NCBI RefSeq assembly: GCF_000812025.2
Contig: NZ_JWJE02000002.1
Span: forward strand, 1 to 64,000
Direction of reading: 5' to 3'
Source: Bacillus thermotolerans
GTDB taxonomy: Bacteria > Bacillota > Bacilli > Bacillales > Domibacillaceae
DNA length: 64,000 bases
In this document: positions 60,942-64,000 of the stretch, piece after piece
Layout of the letters: each line of letters starts with the position of its first letter
Position numbering within the stretch: the first letter of the stretch is position 1
Translations under genes and position numbers: made by a program
Notes under the pieces: generated by a model
Database searches by the model: none
What the model saw: the letters and a program-made list of their open reading frames with translations, nothing else
What the model was told of the DNA's origin: nothing

Positions 60942-63900
60942 TTACGTCAGCTGAAAGCGAGTGTAGCTTCCGCTTTGCGTAGCGACAACCTCAAGGCGGG
61001 CATCAATCCGCTCCTTTAATTCCGGAACGTGTGAGATTAAACCGACTAGTCTTCCCGAACCTTGAATTTCCATTAATGATTCGATCGCCTGATCGAGCGA
61101 CTCTGAATCAAGCGTGCCGAAGCCTTCATCAATAAACATAGTCTCCAGCGATATTCCTCCAGCATATTGCTGTACAATTTCTGCTAAGCCAAGCGCCAAA
61201 GCCAGGGCCGCCTTGAAGCTTTCTCCTCCTGAAAGAGTCTTCACATGCCTCTCCTTGCCCGTATACTGATCAAATATCAGCAGCTCTAATCCGCTTTGAG
61301 CATTACCTTTTGCCCGGTCCTTCTTTCGATGAAGCGTATAGCGGCCGCTTGTCATTTTAACGAGCCGCTCATTAGCTACCGTTAAAATGTCATCAAGGAA
61401 AGAAGCGAGGACGTACCTTTCAAAGGTAATCTTATGTACGTTCTTTCCATGAGAAATTTCATACAAGTGGCCGATAATGCCATATTCTTGTTCCAGGTCC
61501 TTTAGCTTTTCATTAATCGCCCTTACCTGCGTCTGGATGTGGTCGTAATTGCTGATTAAATGATTAATGCGCATACGCTTTTGATCTTTTTCAGCCAGCT
61601 GCTGTTCAATAATTTCCTTCTTCGCTGACAGGTCGGAAAGGTCCGGTGCTTGTACACCTTCTAAATTCTCCGTCCATTCATGCAGCCGGTCAGAAACAGA
61701 GCGATACCGCTCGTTAAACTGATTAACATCAGCCTGCAGCTGTTTTACTTCATCCTCGCTGCGTTTGCTGTCTGCATAATGTTTATAATTCTTAAATCCC
61801 TGCTCTGTTTGCAGCTGAACAAAGCGGTCCCGTTCGGCATCCAGACGTTCCTCTTGCTGTTTGAGTGCCCATTCTCTTTCCTTTAAGCCTGCTTCCGCTC
61901 CAGCAAGCTTTGTTTCTGCGGCCTGCTTTCTTTGAACGGCTTCTTCCAGACGCCTTTCCAATTCCTTCTTTTTAGCCTCAGCTTGTTTTACCGCTCGTTC
62001 AAACGCCGCTTTCTCCCGAATTGGAGCCGGGATTTTCTCAAGCAGTCCCTTCACCTGTGACTGCTTGCCTGCATACGCCTCCCGGGCAGCCAGCTCCTTC
62101 TTTTGGTATTCTTCTAATTGCTCGCGTTGTTCCTTCCACTTTGCGTTCAACTGCCGCCGTTCGGCCAGCCACTTTTCTTTTTGCTGCAATTGCTGCTCTG
62201 CTTGATTCCTTTCCTGTTCGGCTCTCTGATGAACGACCATCAGCTCGGCTTTCTGCTCAGCCATACGTGACCAATGTACTTGCATACCGGCTTCCTTTGC
62301 TTCTCTTTCAAGCTCTTCCACCTTCTCCTGCTCCGATTGAACATGAATCAGGAGAGCATCCAGCTCACGCTCTGCCTCCTGTTTAGCTGCTTCTAAACGC
62401 CTTGTTTCCTGTTTAGCTGCTTCTACTTCATTCTTCTCCGGGGCATCAAGATGAATAGATGCCGGATGCGGATGCTCCGTCGACCCGCACACGGCACACG
62501 GTTCGCCTTCAGTAAGGGCTCGCGCCAAAATGCTCGCCTGCTGCTTCTGCCAGCTCTCCTCAAGCAAAGCGGCGTTTTTCTCCGCTTCGGCAAGCTGCTG
62601 TCTTTTCTCAACCGCTTGCTGCTCTACCTTCACCCTTTGGCGCTGATATTCTTCCAGCCGCTGATTGGTCCATGCAGCTTTGTCCAGCACACGAATTTGT
62701 AAATCTGCCTGCTGTTTTTTCTTTTCTTCTTCATACAGTATCTTTTGCCAGCCGTCTAAAGACTCAATCCATTCTTCCAGCTTTTCAAGCCGCTCCTCCA
62801 GCTCTTTGCCCTGTGAAGAAAGCTGGGCTTTCCTTTCCTCGTATTCTTTCGCTTCCTTATTTAAACGGCTAAGGGCAGCTTGCTCTTCATCAAGCGAGAA
62901 CACTTGTTCTCTTAGAGCTAGGAGGGCATTTAATGCTTCAGCTGCTTCGCTCCGTTCGGCTTCCCTATTTCTTTCTTCCTCCCATTCTGATACAGCTTTC
63001 TTCAATGCTTCCTGGCTGGCTGTAAACGCGGCGTTCGCTTGCACAGCCCTTTCCTTCTCTCTATCAAGCTCTTTCTTTAGTTTCCAGCATACTTGCTCCT
63101 GCTGCTCAAGCTTCCAGGCTCTTTGTGCCCATTCAATGTCTTCCTTCTTTCTCTCGATCAATGGCTTTTGAGCTTCGAGCTCCTTTTTTGTTTCCTCGAG
63201 GTGTTCTTTGTGCTTTAGCTGCTCAATAAGACGTTTTGCCTCATGAATGGCTTGATTGAGCTGGTCACGTGCCGTTTGCTGTTCATTAATCTCTTGCTGA
63301 ACCTCTCGCAGATGATCTCTCAATACGCGAATTTCCTCATCCAACTGAGAAAAAACAGCCGTCTCATTACGAGGCTCCTGCTGCAGGAGATGCTGCATTT
63401 TTTCTGTAACAGGCTCGATGCTGTTTAACAGCTGCTCCCTTTCCTGCCTGCTGCCCCTTACCCTTTCTGCTAATTGATCTGCTTCCTTTTTCAGCTTTTC
63501 TTCAATCAGCTTATAAAACTGAGTATGAAACAGCCGCTGCAAAACCTTTTCTTTTTCTTTACTGTCGGAGACAAGCAACTTTCTGAATTCCCCTTGAGGA
63601 ATCATTAAGATTTGTCTGAATTGATTCGCATCGATCTGAATAATTTCTTTGACCTTCTCATCAACATCCCGAACGTTCGCTGCAATCAGTTCTTTTTCAC
63701 CGTCTGCTTTTAATTCATATAATTCTGCTTTCGCCGTCACCGTCGTGTAGCCCTCTCCGCGTTCTTTCTTCTTATCCTGCTGCGGGGCCCGGTAAATTTC
63801 GTAGCTCCGTCCCTTTAAGGAGAACTCAAGGGACACCTCAGTCAGAATGCTTTCATCAGCAAACTGGCTGCGGAGCTCATTCCCTGCTCTTTCCTCACCG

Positions 63901-64000
63901 CTGGACTTTCCATAAATAGCGTAGCTGATTCCGTCAAATATCGTTGTTTTTCCAGCCCCGGTATTGCCAGAAATGACGAACATGGTCCGGTTCTCCAACT
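60942..64000 (-). CDS. sbcC: SbcC exonuclease subunit, 5' end outside window
   Basis: The ATPase subunit of the SbcCD nuclease, which opens hairpins and DNA ends during repair. About 1019 residues are in view and the first 25 or so lie beyond the right edge. Walker A GNTGAGKTT begins near visible residue 11, and long coiled coils (about 165-470 and 540-850) are separated by the zinc-hook CAVC near 500. The C-terminal head has signature KTLSGGESFKAALALALG near 925 and Walker B ETMFIDEGFGTLD near 955. The frame is open through position 64000. sbcD would be expected upstream. Confidence 0.95.
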   Translation of the reverse strand, partial: LENRTMFVISGNTGAGKTTIFDGISYAIYGKSSGEERAGNELRSQFADESILTEVSLEFSLKGRSYEIYRAPQQDKKKERGEGYTTVTAKAELYELKADGEKELIAANVRDVDEKVKEIIQIDANQFRQILMIPQGEFRKLLVSDSKEKEKVLQRLFHTQFYKLIEEKLKKEADQLAERVRGSRQEREQLLNSIEPVTEKMQHLLQQEPRNETAVFSQLDEEIRVLRDHLREVQQEINEQQTARDQLNQAIHEAKRLIEQLKHKEHLEETKKELEAQKPLIERKKEDIEWAQRAWKLEQQEQVCWKLKKELDREKERAVQANAAFTASQEALKKAVSEWEEERNREAERSEAAEALNALLALREQVFSLDEEQAALSRLNKEAKEYEERKAQLSSQGKELEERLEKLEEWIESLDGWQKILYEEEKKKQQADLQIRVLDKAAWTNQRLEEYQRQRVKVEQQAVEKRQQLAEAEKNAALLEESWQKQQASILARALTEGEPCAVCGSTEHPHPASIHLDAPEKNEVEAAKQETRRLEAAKQEAERELDALLIHVQSEQEKVEELEREAKEAGMQVHWSRMAEQKAELMVVHQRAEQERNQAEQQLQQKEKWLAERRQLNAKWKEQREQLEEYQKKELAAREAYAGKQSQVKGLLEKIPAPIREKAAFERAVKQAEAKKKELERRLEEAVQRKQAAETKLAGAEAGLKEREWALKQQEERLDAERDRFVQLQTEQGFKNYKHYADSKRSEDEVKQLQADVNQFNERYRSVSDRLHEWTENLEGVQAPDLSDLSAKKEIIEQQLAEKDQKRMRINHLISNYDHIQTQVRAINEKLKDLEQEYGIIGHLYEISHGKNVHKITFERYVLASFLDDILTVANERLVKMTSGRYTLHRKKDRAKGNAQSGLELLIFDQYTGKERHVKTLSGGESFKAALALALGLAEIVQQYAGGISLETMFIDEGFGTLDSESLDQAIESLMEIQGSGRLVGLISHVPELKERIDARLEVVATQSGSYTRFQLT

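Noticed and set aside
62665-63171. Plus-strand serine- and cysteine-rich frame opposite sbcC
   Set aside because: The repetitive composition is the complement of Glu/Lys/Ala-rich coiled-coil codons; no independent evidence of coding.

Overview
The window reads as chromosome of a low-GC, endospore-forming Gram-positive bacterium of the Bacillaceae. Signs of this are strong AGGAGG-type ribosome sites, frequent TTG and GTG starts, the spore protein gene tlp, a multi-PAS kinase of the sporulation-kinase type, a sigma-B-type promoter, a catabolite-repression (cre) site, the adeR-ald pair, and parE-parC close to yneT, plsY, yneQ and yneP homologues as in Bacillus subtilis. No IS element, prophage, CRISPR array, tRNA or rRNA was seen. 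Most of the window is core or common accessory genome.

Layout. 0.3-9.3 kb: NfrA-type flavin reductase, secreted nuclease lipoprotein, amidase with SPOR domain, second methionine aminopeptidase, M20 amidohydrolase, ABC-F ATPase, YeeE/YedE sulfur transporter and a YwaF-type membrane protein. 9.4-13.3 kb: thiamine thiazole operon thiG-thiH-tenI-thiS-thiF on the minus strand, led by a promoter, a TPP riboswitch and its terminator. 13.3-22.2 kb: orphan PAS kinase, a YfcE-type phosphoesterase gene broken by one stop codon, an alanine/glycine symporter, then parC and parE. 22.5-30.6 kb: patatin-like protein, two very small genes, yneT, purine permease, plsY, yneQ, yneP, and an operon of an M20 carboxypeptidase and a cytoplasmic gamma-glutamyltransferase-like protein. 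30.6-42.3 kb: aconitase, CorA, a stress-type repeat protein, topB, a thioredoxin-reductase-like protein, tlp, a FetAB-type ABC pair, and a second FtsH-like protease.

42.8-49.1 kb is the most distinctive block. Five minus-strand genes read yeiH, lysR, gntR, tpa, xsc. Tpa turns taurine plus pyruvate into alanine and sulfoacetaldehyde. Xsc turns sulfoacetaldehyde plus phosphate into acetyl phosphate and sulfite. The YeiH-type transporter with its LysR neighbour could handle the sulfite. A GntR operator candidate sits inside a sigma-A-like promoter before tpa. Alanine dehydrogenase (ald with adeR, 57-59.5 kb) could recycle alanine to pyruvate, and a BCCT transporter (50.8-52.3 kb) is a possible but unproven importer.

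49.3-64 kb: a second nuclease with a lytic transglycosylase, the BCCT transporter, an unrecognised 527-residue coiled-coil protein, a DUF485 plus solute:sodium symporter pair behind a cre site, a small membrane protein, ald and adeR, a zinc-ribbon protein, a Sco1 copper chaperone, and the 3' part of sbcC, whose 5' end lies beyond the window.
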